DNA from: Clostridiales bacterium
GTDB taxonomy: Bacteria; Bacillota; Clostridia; Oscillospirales; Oscillospiraceae
Assembly (NCBI GenBank): GCA_003525905.1
Contig: DQIA01000050.1
Coordinates: 1-9,262, forward strand
Reading direction: 5' to 3'
DNA: 9,262 nt
In this document: positions 1 through 5,708 of the stretch, in pieces
Position numbering within the stretch: the first letter of the stretch is position 1
Layout of the letters: every line of letters starts with the position of its first letter
Position numbers and translations under genes: made by a program
Notes under the pieces: generated by a model
The model's input: the letters and a program-made list of their open reading frames with translations, nothing else
What the model was told of the DNA's origin: nothing
The model's database searches: none

Positions 1-60
1 TTATCATTCCGATTTATTGCTTTATTTAATTCTATCATATGGCTTTAATATGTGCAAGAA

Positions 61-87
61 CAGTCCCGGCAGACATTACTGCCGGGA
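61..87 (-). terminator. Probable intrinsic terminator after the cytidylate-kinase-like gene
   Basis: A perfect 8-bp inverted repeat (CCCGGCAG at 65-72, CTGCCGGG at 79-86, plus a flanking T-A pair) encloses a 6-nt loop. It lies about 55 nt past the stop codon at 142 of the minus-strand gene. Read on the minus strand, the stem is followed by CTGTTCTTG, which is U-rich but interrupted, so termination may be imperfect. The plus-strand side has no T-tract. Sequence 1-60 is AT-rich and carries no gene I can support. Confidence 0.55.
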
Positions 88-141
88 TTGAAACTGTCTT
101 ACGACCACCCGCATTTCTGGGCGGCCGCTTTGTTATGTTCC

Positions 142-735
142 TTATTTGCAGAGCTGTACGATCATATCGGCGCAGGTGTCCACGCCGAGCGCGCCGCTGT
201 TGAGGCAGATGTCATAATTCTGTGCCTGCCCCCAGACGCGGCCCGTGTAGTTCTTATAATAGACCTTGCGCTTCTGGTCCTTCTCGGCGAGACGCTTCTC
301 CGGTGCCTTCTGCGTCTGGCCGTAGCGCTCGACGATGCGGCGGGCGCGGCTGGCCATGTCGGAACAGATGAACACATGCAGGCAGTCCTTCCGGTCGCGC
401 AGGATATAGTCCGCGCAGCGGCCGACGATGACGCACTTGCCCTTTTCCGCCAGCTCCTCGATGATCTTGCTCTGCGTGATATAGAGCTGATCGTGCATGG
501 AGAGGTTGTCGTGGCTGTAGCGCTCGGCCGTGGCCAGATAGAACAGCAGGCTGTTGCGGGCGTTGGCATATTCGCCGTGCTCCTCGATGTACTCCGGCGC
601 AAAGCCGCTGCGCTTTGCGACCTCATCGACCAGCTCGCGGTCATAGAACGCATAGCCGAGCTTCTCTGCGACCTGCTTGCCGATGCTGCGGCCGCCGCTG
701 CCGAATTCACGGCTGATCGTAATGATATTCTTCAT
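142..735 (-). CDS. Cytidylate kinase-like family protein (P-loop kinase)
   Basis: The 197-aa product resembles the Cytidylate_kin2 type of P-loop proteins, which are annotated in many Clostridia beside or instead of canonical Cmk. The N-terminus reads MKNIITISREFGSGGRSIG, an ISRE lead-in followed by a glycine-rich phosphate-binding loop at about residues 12-20. Further kinase-like landmarks are IVGRCADYIL (about 103-112), an Arg-rich stretch with a lid-like segment (about 128-165) and a YDICLNS strand near 174-180, where NMP kinases position the base. No membrane segment or signal peptide is seen. The ATG at 735 is chosen because it begins directly at the conserved motif and follows GGGGGGAAA with an 8-nt gap. 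The open frame continues to 963, but that extension crosses the promoter at 820-848 and the translated sequence is not kinase-like. The gene appears to be a single transcription unit. Family assignment is confident. The actual substrate (CMP, another nucleotide or something else) cannot be read from the sequence. Confidence 0.88.
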   Translation of the reverse strand: MKNIITISREFGSGGRSIGKQVAEKLGYAFYDRELVDEVAKRSGFAPEYIEEHGEYANARNSLLFYLATAERYSHDNLSMHDQLYITQSKIIEELAEKGKCVIVGRCADYILRDRKDCLHVFICSDMASRARRIVERYGQTQKAPEKRLAEKDQKRKVYYKNYTGRVWGQAQNYDICLNSGALGVDTCADMIVQLCK

Positions 736-762
736 GACGGTTTCCCCCCGTTCTTTTACATA

Positions 763-811
763 CAGACTGCCGAATAAGTTCCCTCTGTCCTGGCAGGTTT
801 TCGACAGTCTG
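763..811 (-). other. 5'-terminal stem-loop in the mRNA of the kinase-like gene
   Basis: On the minus strand, CAGACTGTCGA (complement of 801-811) pairs with TCGGCAGTCTG (complement of 763-773). This gives an 11-bp helix with one G-U pair and a 27-nt loop. The helix begins within a few nucleotides of the predicted transcription start (about 812-813), so the mRNA would start in a hairpin. No U-tract follows, so it is not a terminator. A role in mRNA stabilisation or translation control is inference. Confidence 0.5.
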
Positions 812-819
812 ATAGAAAT

Positions 820-848
820 AGTATAGCACACAATGCGCAAAAATGCAA
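820..848 (-). promoter_or_regulatory. Extended -10 promoter of the kinase-like gene
   Basis: On the minus strand a -10 hexamer TATACT (820-825) is preceded by TGC, giving an extended -10. A weak -35 TTGCAT (843-848) lies exactly 17 nt upstream. The predicted start is near 812-813, leaving a leader of about 78 nt before the ATG at 735. The surrounding sequence is markedly AT-rich compared with the genes. Confidence 0.7.
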
Positions 849-881
849 AATGCAGGAATAAGAATTGCAAAAAAATCACCT

Positions 882-913
882 TGACGAAAAATTCCCTCCG
901 GGATTTTTCGTCA
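882..913. repeat. Long AT-rich inverted repeat
   Basis: TGACGAAAAAT-CCC pairs with GGGATTTTTCGTCA across a 3-nt loop, giving 14 base pairs with a single bulged T at 893. The hairpin sits about 35 bp upstream of the kinase-like gene's -35. On the minus strand it is followed by AGGTGATTTTTTT, so it might help stop readthrough from rplT, but the U-run is offset from the stem by 5 nt. It is one of several hairpins in this intergenic stretch. Confidence 0.6.
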
Positions 914-977
914 GGGAAACCTTCGGCTGAGCAGATTTTTTGACAGTCTGTTCCGTGCATCAAAAAGCCTCGCAGAG

Positions 978-1146
978 TTCGCCGCCCGCAGGCGGCGAAT
1001 CAATTGAAATCATTTTTCCGGCGGCGTGTACGTCGGAAAAATACCGCTCAGTCCGCCAGTGTGCGGGGCGTCCGCTTTTGGCGGACGATCCGTGCGCGCA
1101 GCGGACTGCGATCTCCACGTCGGAAAAGCCCGCCGGGCTTTTCCGA
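978..1146. repeat. Cluster of inverted repeats, no gene
   Basis: This GC-rich stretch has no credible gene and is made of consecutive palindromes. They are a 9-bp perfect stem TTCGCCGCC/GGCGGCGAA (978-986/991-999), a 9-bp stem ATTTTTCCG/CGGAAAAAT (1012-1020/1034-1042), and a 7-bp stem CGTCCGC/GCGGACG (1069-1075/1081-1087). That last stem is itself enclosed by imperfect arms (1045-1056/1101-1110). The fifth is a perfect 12-bp stem with a 3-nt loop (1120-1131/1135-1146). ACGTCGGAAAA occurs twice (1030-1040 and about 1117-1127). The organisation resembles intergenic palindromic repeat elements, but no named family was recognised. Open frames crossing it are low-complexity and shift with the repeats. 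Confidence 0.65.
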
Positions 1147-1178
1147 AAAAAATCACCCCGCCGGAGCGGAGTGATTTT
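1146..1178 (-). terminator. Intrinsic terminator of the infC-rpmI-rplT operon
   Basis: On the minus strand AAAATCAC (1171-1178) pairs with GTGATTTT (1149-1156), with an inner CCG/CGG extension after one mismatch. The descending arm runs into a 7-T run (1146-1152). It lies about 11 nt after the rplT stop codon. This is a classic U-tract terminator for the minus-strand ribosomal operon. Confidence 0.88.
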
Positions 1179-1188
1179 GGAAAAGCTA

Positions 1189-1542
1189 TTACAGGGCCTT
1201 CTTGGCAGTCTCGACGAGAGCGCCGAACGCAGCGGCATCCGCAATTGCGAGCTCGGAGAGGCTCTTGCGGTTCATCTCGATGCCGGACTTCTTCAGGCCG
1301 TTCATGAAGCGGGAATAGTTCATGCCGTAGGGCTTGACAGCGGCGGAGATACGAGCGATCCACAGGCGGCGGAAATCTCTCTTCTTCTGCTTACGGCCGA
1401 TGTAGGCATAAACGCCGGACTTCTTGACGGCCTGCTTGGCCATCTTGAAATGGGTGGACTTGGAGCCCCAGTAGGACTTCGCAAGCTTCAGGGTCTTATT
1501 TCTTCTCTTGCGCGTCATCATCGCGCCTTTTACTCTTGCCAT
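1189..1542 (-). CDS. rplT: 50S ribosomal protein L20
   Basis: This 117-aa basic protein has the usual length and sequence of bacterial L20. It begins [16 protein letters not shown], has the conserved [16 protein letters not shown] stretch (about 24-40), and continues with [17 protein letters not shown] (about 49-65) and [25 protein letters not shown] (about 75-99). L20 binds 23S rRNA early in large-subunit assembly. In Firmicutes and in E. coli it also represses its own operon by binding the mRNA. The ATG at 1542 is preceded by GGAGGA (1551-1556) at a suitable distance. The gene is the last of infC-rpmI-rplT, 21 nt downstream of rpmI, and is followed directly by a strong terminator. Nothing is truncated. 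Confidence 0.98.
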   Translation of the reverse strand: MARVKGAMMTRKRRNKTLKLAKSYWGSKSTHFKMAKQAVKKSGVYAYIGRKQKKRDFRRLWIARISAAVKPYGMNYSRFMNGLKKSGIEMNRKSLSELAIADAAAFGALVETAKKAL

Positions 1543-1563
1543 CTTTTGAATCCTCCTATCCGA

Positions 1564-1761
1564 TTATTTGTACGGGATCATCTTTTTGATGCTCTCGACA
1601 TTGGTGACATCCGCGTAGGTCGTGCTTCTCAGGCGACGGCCGCGCTTGGTGTCCTTCTTGGTGAGGATATGGCTCTTGAACGCGTGCGCTCTCTTGACCT
1701 TACCGGTCTTGGTGAGATTGAATCTCTTCTTCGCACCGCTGTGGGTTTTGAGTTTCGGCAT
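1564..1761 (-). CDS. rpmI: 50S ribosomal protein L35
   Basis: The 65-aa, very basic product starts [31 protein letters not shown], the hallmark of L35, and ends in the usual Ile-Lys-Lys-Met-Ile-Pro-Tyr segment. L35 is a small structural protein of the 50S subunit. The ATG at 1761 follows AAAGGAGAAG (1766-1775). The gene lies between infC (18 nt upstream) and rplT (21 nt downstream) in the order conserved across bacteria, so the three should be co-transcribed from the infC promoter. Length and sequence are normal. Confidence 0.98.
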   Translation of the reverse strand: MPKLKTHSGAKKRFNLTKTGKVKRAHAFKSHILTKKDTKRGRRLRSTTYADVTNVESIKKMIPYK

Positions 1762-1779
1762 GATTCTTCTCCTTTGTGA

Positions 1780-2298
1780 TTATTTTGCATTCTTCGGCGA
1801 CAGGAACAGCGTCATGAACCGGCCGTCGAGCTTGGGTTTTTTATCCACGTTTGCGACTTCGGCGCATCCCTCGCCAAACCGGATCAAAAGCTGCTCGCCG
1901 ATGTCGGTATGCGCCATTTCACGCCCGCGGAAGCGCACCGTGACCTTCACGCGGTTACCTTCCTTCAGGAATTTCATCGCGTTGCGCATTTTCACATTCA
2001 GGTCGTTCGTGTCGATGCCCGGGGACATGCGGATCTCCTTGATCTCGACGACGCGCTGATTCTTCCGGGCTTCCTTTTCCTTCTTGAGCTGGTCAAAGCG
2101 GAACTTGCCGTAGTCCATGATCTTGCACACGGGGGGAACGGCGTTGGGCGAGATCTTCACAAGGTCGAGCTCCTGCTCCTCTGCCTGGGCCAGCGCCTCC
2201 TGTGCGGAGACGATGCCGAGCATGGTGCCGTCCGCTGCGATCAGGCGGATCTCCTTATCCCGGATCTCCTCATTGAGCTGATGATCTAATTTGCCGAT
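1780..2298 (-). CDS. infC: Translation initiation factor IF-3 (apparent AUC start)
   Basis: The 172-aa product is IF3. The N-terminal domain runs from about residue 7 (QLNEEIRDKEIRLI) through SAQEALAQAEEQELDLVKI and PNAVPPVCKIMDYGKFRFDQ (about 51-70). A Lys-rich linker follows (about 71-82), then the C-terminal domain (EIRMSPGIDTNDLNVKMRNAMKFL, VRFRGREMAH, and KPKLDGRFMTLFLSP at the end). IF3 binds the 30S subunit, keeps it apart from 50S and rejects non-canonical start codons. No ATG, GTG or TTG occurs in frame between the Shine-Dalgarno GGAGGT (2307-2312) and the conserved region. The only suitably placed codon is ATC at 2296-2298, 8 nt after it. This gives a length normal for IF3. IF3 genes of other bacteria are known to use AUU or related rare starts to autoregulate. 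The open frame reaching 2586 crosses the attenuator and promoter and is not coding. Confidence 0.96.
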   Translation of the reverse strand: MGKLDHQLNEEIRDKEIRLIAADGTMLGIVSAQEALAQAEEQELDLVKISPNAVPPVCKIMDYGKFRFDQLKKEKEARKNQRVVEIKEIRMSPGIDTNDLNVKMRNAMKFLKEGNRVKVTVRFRGREMAHTDIGEQLLIRFGEGCAEVANVDKKPKLDGRFMTLFLSPKNAK

Positions 2299-2312
2299 GG
2301 TAAAGCACCTCC
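2296..2312 (-). promoter_or_regulatory. infC ribosome binding site with non-canonical AUC start
   Basis: On the minus strand GGAGGT (2307-2312) is followed by the 8-nt spacer GCTTTACC and then ATC (2296-2298), in frame with IF3. The strong Shine-Dalgarno and optimal spacing decide the start. A non-AUG codon is selected against by IF3 itself, so this arrangement would make infC translation fall when IF3 is plentiful. That mechanism is known for AUU in E. coli and is inferred here. Confidence 0.85.
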
Positions 2313-2443
2313 AAACAAAAAATTGCGGATGCCGCAGCACCCGCAACCGAACACACCGCGCCCGAAGCGCAGCGAAACTCGATATCAGACCCCTTTGCCT
2401 TCGCTTGGGGTGAGGTCGGGGCTGCCGGCCTTCTTCGTTTTGC
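2299..2443 (-). ncRNA. infC leader RNA, probable L20-responsive attenuation leader
   Basis: About 145 nt lie between the predicted transcription start (near 2443) and the infC start. The leader can form an 8-bp hairpin capped by UUCGG (2354-2374, with two G-U pairs) and ends in an intrinsic terminator hairpin (2317-2346) just before the Shine-Dalgarno. In Bacillus subtilis the equivalent leader is controlled by L20 through premature termination. The gene order and attenuator placement here match that scheme. A CACCC segment (complement of 2408-2412) could pair with GGGUG in the terminator's ascending arm as part of an antiterminator, but this is weak. Assignment to the L20 leader family rests on position and architecture, not on a covariance search. 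Confidence 0.65.
2317..2346 (-). terminator. Intrinsic attenuator in the infC leader
   Basis: On the minus strand TTGCGGGTGC (2337-2346) pairs with GCATCCGCAA (2323-2332), 10 bp with one G-U, around the tetraloop TGCG. Six Ts follow (2317-2322). The hairpin finishes 4 nt before the infC Shine-Dalgarno, so it cannot serve an upstream gene and must act as a regulated attenuator. Confidence 0.88.
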
Positions 2444-2449
2444 GGAACT

Positions 2450-2478
2450 ATTTTAGCACGGAAGTGCCGTGATGTCAA
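2450..2478 (-). promoter_or_regulatory. Promoter of infC-rpmI-rplT
   Basis: On the minus strand a perfect -35 TTGACA (2473-2478) and a -10 TAAAAT (2450-2455) are separated by exactly 17 nt, a near-consensus housekeeping promoter. The spacer contains the inverted repeat CACGG-N5-CCGTG (about 2458-2472). Transcription would start near 2443. Confidence 0.92.
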
Positions 2479-2530
2479 GCATGATTTTTTCTTTATCGCA
2501 GGCTTTTTCCGCAGAATCCAAACGAAAAAG

Positions 2531-2559
2531 TTGAATTCTCCCGAGAAATATGCTATTCT
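2531..2559 (+). promoter_or_regulatory. Promoter of the phosphatase/BY-kinase/exporter operon
   Basis: TTGAAT (2531-2536) and TATTCT (2554-2559) are spaced by 17 nt, with TGC immediately before the -10 (extended -10). The start site would be near 2566. The leader of about 60 nt can fold into a two-part stem (GTCGG 2576-2580 with CCGAC 2604-2608; CACAG 2584-2588 with CTGTG 2597-2601). The promoter is back-to-back with that of infC, with 52 bp between the two -35 boxes. Confidence 0.75.
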
Positions 2560-2624
2560 ATTTAAGAAATCATCTGTCGGTCCCACAGTCTGCCTGCTGT
2601 GCCCCGACGCGGAAAGGACGGGCC

Positions 2625-3374
2625 ATGATCGACCTGCATTGTCATATTCTCCCCGGCGTGGACGACGGCTCTCCCGACGCGGAGATCTCGCTTTCCATGG
2701 CGCGCCACGCCGCCGAGAGCGGCGTCACGGCCATTGCCGTCACGCCGCACTGCAACCTGCCCGGCTTCCGCCGCAATTACCGCGGCCCGGACTACCGCAG
2801 GCAGCTGAACGACCTGCGCGAGCTGCTGACGCAGGAAAACATTCCGCTGCGGCTGTACTCCGGCGCGGAGGTGTTTGCGGACCCCTCGAACATCCGCACA
2901 CTCATTGAACAGCATGAGCTCATCACGCTCGGCGGCTCACGGTATCTGCTCGTAGAATTTGACTTTGGACTGCCCGGCTCCGTGCTGCTGCGGACGCTCG
3001 AGGCCATCGCGCAGCGCGGCCTTGTGCCCGTTGTGGCCCATCCGGAGCGCTATGACGCCGTGCAGCGCGACCCCGGCCTTGCCGCATGGTGCTTTTCCCG
3101 CGGGATGCTGCTGCAGCTGAACAAGGGCAGCCTGCTCGGTCTGCTCGGCAGCCGTGCAGAGGACACCGCCCTGCACCTGCTCTCGCACGGTCTGGCGCAT
3201 GTCATCGCGAGCGACGCCCACGACGACCGCTTCCGCACAACGGGCTTCCGGTCGCTTCTGCCGGTGCTCGAGCCCATATGCCACCCCGATTATATCGCGC
3301 TGCTCCTGCACGGAAATCCCCGCAGGATCCTGCGCGATGAACCGATCCCCATTCCGCCGCTTCAATCCGACTGA
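2625..3374 (+). CDS. CpsB/CapC/YwqE-type PHP-domain phosphotyrosine phosphatase
   Basis: The 249-aa protein belongs to the metal-dependent PHP phosphatases that dephosphorylate BY-kinases in Gram-positive capsule and exopolysaccharide loci. Metal-ligand motifs are present in order: HCH at residues 5-7 within MIDLHCHILPGVDDGS, VTPHCN near 39-44, GAEVFAD near 80-86, VVAHPERY near 136-143 and ASDAHDD near 195-201. The length fits the family (about 240-255 aa). No signal peptide or membrane segment is seen, so it should act in the cytoplasm on the tyrosine tails of the two downstream kinases. The ATG at 2625 is preceded by AAAGGA (2613-2618) and starts exactly at the family's N-terminus. An ATG at 2550 lies upstream of the predicted transcription start and adds unrelated residues. 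It is the first gene of the operon, with the next start 17 nt past its stop. Activity on tyrosine phosphate is inferred from family and context. Confidence 0.92.
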   Translation: MIDLHCHILPGVDDGSPDAEISLSMARHAAESGVTAIAVTPHCNLPGFRRNYRGPDYRRQLNDLRELLTQENIPLRLYSGAEVFADPSNIRTLIEQHELITLGGSRYLLVEFDFGLPGSVLLRTLEAIAQRGLVPVVAHPERYDAVQRDPGLAAWCFSRGMLLQLNKGSLLGLLGSRAEDTALHLLSHGLAHVIASDAHDDRFRTTGFRSLLPVLEPICHPDYIALLLHGNPRRILRDEPIPIPPLQSD

Positions 3375-3391
3375 CCCGCAGGAGGCTTTTC

Positions 3392-4216
3392 ATGAGGAAA
3401 TTACAGATCACCCTGATCGCCCTGTTTCTGGCCGTTGCCATTGCATTCTGCGCCGTGTTCCTGCACGACCGCCTGACGGCCGATCATACCGCACCCCGCA
3501 TCGTCTCGGACGGCGTTCCGCTGGAGGTCAGCGTCAATGCTACGGACGCCGAGCTCTGCGCCGGTCTGACCGCAGCGGACGACCGCGACGGCGACCTCAC
3601 CGACCGCATCATCGTCCGCCGCGTCTCGCAGCTCACGGGCGCGAACAGCGCGCAGGCGACCTACACCGTGTTTGACAGCGCCTCAAACTTCTGCACGTTC
3701 ACGCGGCCGATCTACTACACGGATTATCACAAGCCGCGCTTCTCCCTGTCGCAGCCGCTCGTCTACGGCGTCGGCAGCACCGTCACCCTGCTCGACCGTC
3801 TGAAGGCCGAGGATGTGCTTGACGGCGATCTCACGGACAAGATGCGCCTGACGCTCGTGAACCTGTCCGTCGGCACCGAGGGCGACTACCGCATCCGTGT
3901 GCAGGTCACAAACAGTGCGGGCGACACGTCCATGCTCTCCCTGACCGTGATGATCCGCAACCGCACGGCCCGGCATCCCGTCATCACGCTTTCGGATTAC
4001 CTCGTCTATGCCACGGGAGATGAGACACCGGAGGATTACCGCAGCCTGATCGCCTCCGTGCTGCAGTCGGAGCACGGGGCGAGCGTCGATCCGTCGAAGG
4101 TCGAGATCTCCGGGAAGATCGACCACGAGCATCCGGGCAGCTATGACGTGCTCTTCTCCTATACGAACGACGCCGGCCTGGAGAGCTCCGTCATTCTGAC
4201 CGTCGTCGTGGAGTAA
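3392..4216 (+). CDS. Membrane-anchored protein with three Ig-like (DUF5011-like) repeats
   Basis: The 274-aa product begins with a short basic segment and a hydrophobic helix (about residues 5-23) without a clear lipobox, so it is probably an N-terminal anchor or uncleaved signal. The remainder is extracytoplasmic and falls into three similar units of about 75 aa: about 34-110, 114-189 and 196-274. Units one and two share the signature D-(G)DLTD (DDRDGDLTDRI at 63-73, DVLDGDLTDKM at 141-151) followed by a strand such as ATYTVFDSASN or YRIRVQVTNSAGD. Unit three ends YDVLFSYTNDAG. This resembles bacterial Ig-like folds of the DUF5011/HYR kind. The start follows AGGAGG (3380-3385). The gene sits between the phosphatase and the first kinase, 10 nt before the latter, so it is co-transcribed. 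It may sense or bind the polymer outside the membrane, or stabilise the kinase complex. That is inference, and no enzymatic motif is visible. Confidence 0.85.
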   Translation: MRKLQITLIALFLAVAIAFCAVFLHDRLTADHTAPRIVSDGVPLEVSVNATDAELCAGLTAADDRDGDLTDRIIVRRVSQLTGANSAQATYTVFDSASNFCTFTRPIYYTDYHKPRFSLSQPLVYGVGSTVTLLDRLKAEDVLDGDLTDKMRLTLVNLSVGTEGDYRIRVQVTNSAGDTSMLSLTVMIRNRTARHPVITLSDYLVYATGDETPEDYRSLIASVLQSEHGASVDPSKVEISGKIDHEHPGSYDVLFSYTNDAGLESSVILTVVVE

Positions 4217-4226
4217 GGGGGCAGCC

Positions 4227-5708
4227 ATGAAAGAACAGAAAACGACCAAATGGTCCAACTTCAATCCGCTGTGCCTTGCGCGCCATGTGCTGCGCAATCT
4301 CTGGATGACCGTTCTGGCCGGGCTCATCTGCGTTATGGCGGTCTATCTGCTGCAGACGCTCGTGTCCAAGCCGAGCTATGACAGCCAGGTCACCTTCGCC
4401 GTGACGAGCCGCAGCGCCTCCGCCACAGCCTCCGGCAGCATCGCCGTGACGGACTCCGTGGCGAGCCAGTTCGGCGAGCTGCTGCAGAGCAACCCCGTCC
4501 GCACCGCCGCTGCCGCCGAAATGGGCCTGAACGCCTTCCCGGGGACGTGCAGCGTCGATGTGCCGGAGAACACGAACATCCTCATTCTGACCGTCACTGC
4601 CCCGACGCCGGAGCTTGCCTTTCGCGGGGCGCTGGCCGTGATGGACTGCTACGAAGCCTATGCGGACTTCATCCTCGCCTCGGCCGTGCTGAACCCCATC
4701 AACGGCCCGACGCTCCCGTCGCAGCCCAGCGCGCAGGCCTCGCGCGACCGTCTGCTCAGGCTGGCTGGGCCCATCGGCGCGCTGGCCATGATCGCAGTCC
4801 TGCTGCTTCTCGCCGTCTCGCAGGAGACGGTGCAGACCGTCCCCGGCGCGCACGATCAGCTCGACACGAAGCTGCTCGCCACCCTGCGCCACGAGCGCAA
4901 GCGCGGCGCGCTGCTGCGAAATAAAAAATCCGCCCTGCTCATCTCGGACCCGACCTGCAGCTTCTATTACACCGAAACGGTCCATCAGCTCCGCGCGCAG
5001 GTGGAGCGGGCACATGAAAAGGATGGCCGGCAGGTCTTCCTCATCACGAGCTGCGCAGAGAACGAGGGCAAATCCACCGTTGCAGCCAATCTTGCCCTGT
5101 CACTGGCGCAGAAGCATCAGCGTGTGCTGCTGCTGGACGCCGACCTGCGCAAGCCTGCGCAGTCGCTGATCTTTTCGGCCTCACCTGCCCCCGGCACGGA
5201 CCTTGGCTATCTCATCACGCACCGCCCGGACCGCGAGGCGCTGGAAAAGGCCATTGTCCGTGATGAAGCGACCGGCCTGTCCCATCTCTATGCCGCGCCG
5301 CTGCGCCGCAGCCAGAGCGAGGCGCTCAGCCCGGATTCATTCCGTCCGCTGCTCGATGCGCTGCGCGAGAGCTATTCCTACATTCTCATCGACACGCCAC
5401 CCTTCAGCTTCTTCGCCGATGCCGAGGTGCTGGCCGATGCAGCCGATGCCGCGATCCTCGTCGTCCGGCAGGACCTCGTCCCCGCCGCCGTCATTAACGA
5501 CACCATCGACGATCTGAACGCCGCCCACGCCGCGCTGCTTGGCTGCGTGCTCAATAATTATCAGTCGTTCCACTTCGGCAGCCGTCTCGGCGGCTATGGC
5601 TACGGCTACGGCTATGGCAGCTACGGCGGAAAATACGGCTATTACGGCTACGGCAGCAAGCAAGGAAAGGAGGCCGCTCATGGAAGAACAGACGACGCAA
5701 GGAATTGA
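4227..5708 (+). CDS. BY-kinase 1: Wzz-like co-polymerase fused to tyrosine kinase
   Basis: The 493-aa protein combines a chain-length-determinant-like membrane part with a bacterial tyrosine kinase. Helix 1 is at about residues 25-46 and helix 2 at about 180-197, enclosing an outside loop of about 135 aa with a Pro-rich stretch before helix 2. The cytoplasmic kinase has a Walker A region SCAENEGKST (275-284), Walker A' LLLDADLRKP (301-310) and Walker B YILIDTPP (385-392). A tail with nine tyrosines in a Gly-Tyr repeat (457-475) is the expected autophosphorylation cluster. The helix preceding the P-loop reads ETVHQLR, where the family usually has ExxRxxR. Such kinases regulate polysaccharide polymerisation and export through cycles of tail phosphorylation. 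In many Firmicutes the membrane and kinase parts are separate proteins, whereas here they are fused. The start follows AAGGGGG (4215-4221), 10 nt after the upstream stop. The end overlaps the next gene by 29 nt. Confidence 0.9.
   Translation: MKEQKTTKWSNFNPLCLARHVLRNLWMTVLAGLICVMAVYLLQTLVSKPSYDSQVTFAVTSRSASATASGSIAVTDSVASQFGELLQSNPVRTAAAAEMGLNAFPGTCSVDVPENTNILILTVTAPTPELAFRGALAVMDCYEAYADFILASAVLNPINGPTLPSQPSAQASRDRLLRLAGPIGALAMIAVLLLLAVSQETVQTVPGAHDQLDTKLLATLRHERKRGALLRNKKSALLISDPTCSFYYTETVHQLRAQVERAHEKDGRQVFLITSCAENEGKSTVAANLALSLAQKHQRVLLLDADLRKPAQSLIFSASPAPGTDLGYLITHRPDREALEKAIVRDEATGLSHLYAAPLRRSQSEALSPDSFRPLLDALRESYSYILIDTPPFSFFADAEVLADAADAAILVVRQDLVPAAVINDTIDDLNAAHAALLGCVLNNYQSFHFGSRLGGYGYGYGYGSYGGKYGYYGYGSKQGKEAAHGRTDDARN
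5593..5656 (+). repeat. Hexamer-rich Gly-Tyr coding repeat in BY-kinase 1
   Basis: Variants of the hexamer TAYGGC (GGCTAT, GGCTAC) recur about nine times with small interruptions and encode the Gly-Tyr tail. The synonymous alternation of TAT and TAC makes the repeat imperfect at DNA level. Gain or loss of units would stay in frame and change the number of phosphorylatable tyrosines. Confidence 0.75.
5666..5682 (+). promoter_or_regulatory. Ribosome binding site fixing the start of BY-kinase 2
   Basis: AAAGGAGG (5666-5673) lies 6 nt before ATG 5680, inside the 3' end of BY-kinase 1. It selects this start over an in-frame ATG at 5539, which lies within the upstream gene's coding sequence. The layout suggests translational coupling. 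Confidence 0.85.

Noticed and set aside
1..48. Possible 3' end of a plus-strand gene entering from the left (open to TAA at 46-48)
   Set aside because: Only 15 codons of AT-rich sequence are visible, with no recognisable protein signal. Chance openness is likely.
736..963. Longer start for the cytidylate-kinase-like gene
   Set aside because: The extension covers the promoter and leader stem-loop and adds non-homologous hydrophobic sequence. The ATG at 735 has its own ribosome site.
940..1779. 279-codon plus-strand open frame across the hairpin region, rplT and rpmI
   Set aside because: It is antisense to two unmistakable ribosomal protein genes and crosses terminator and repeat sequences.
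2299..2586. N-terminal extension of infC to an upstream ATG
   Set aside because: It would run through the attenuator, leader and promoter. The translated sequence is not IF3-like, and the Shine-Dalgarno lies just before the ATC.
4191..5015. 274-codon minus-strand open frame opposite BY-kinase 1
   Set aside because: Its composition is Arg/Gly/His-rich and unlike any family. It overlaps a well-supported kinase gene.
5593..5656. Possible CRISPR-like or minisatellite array
   Set aside because: The repeats are in-frame Gly-Tyr codons at a kinase C-terminus, too short and spacer-free for CRISPR.
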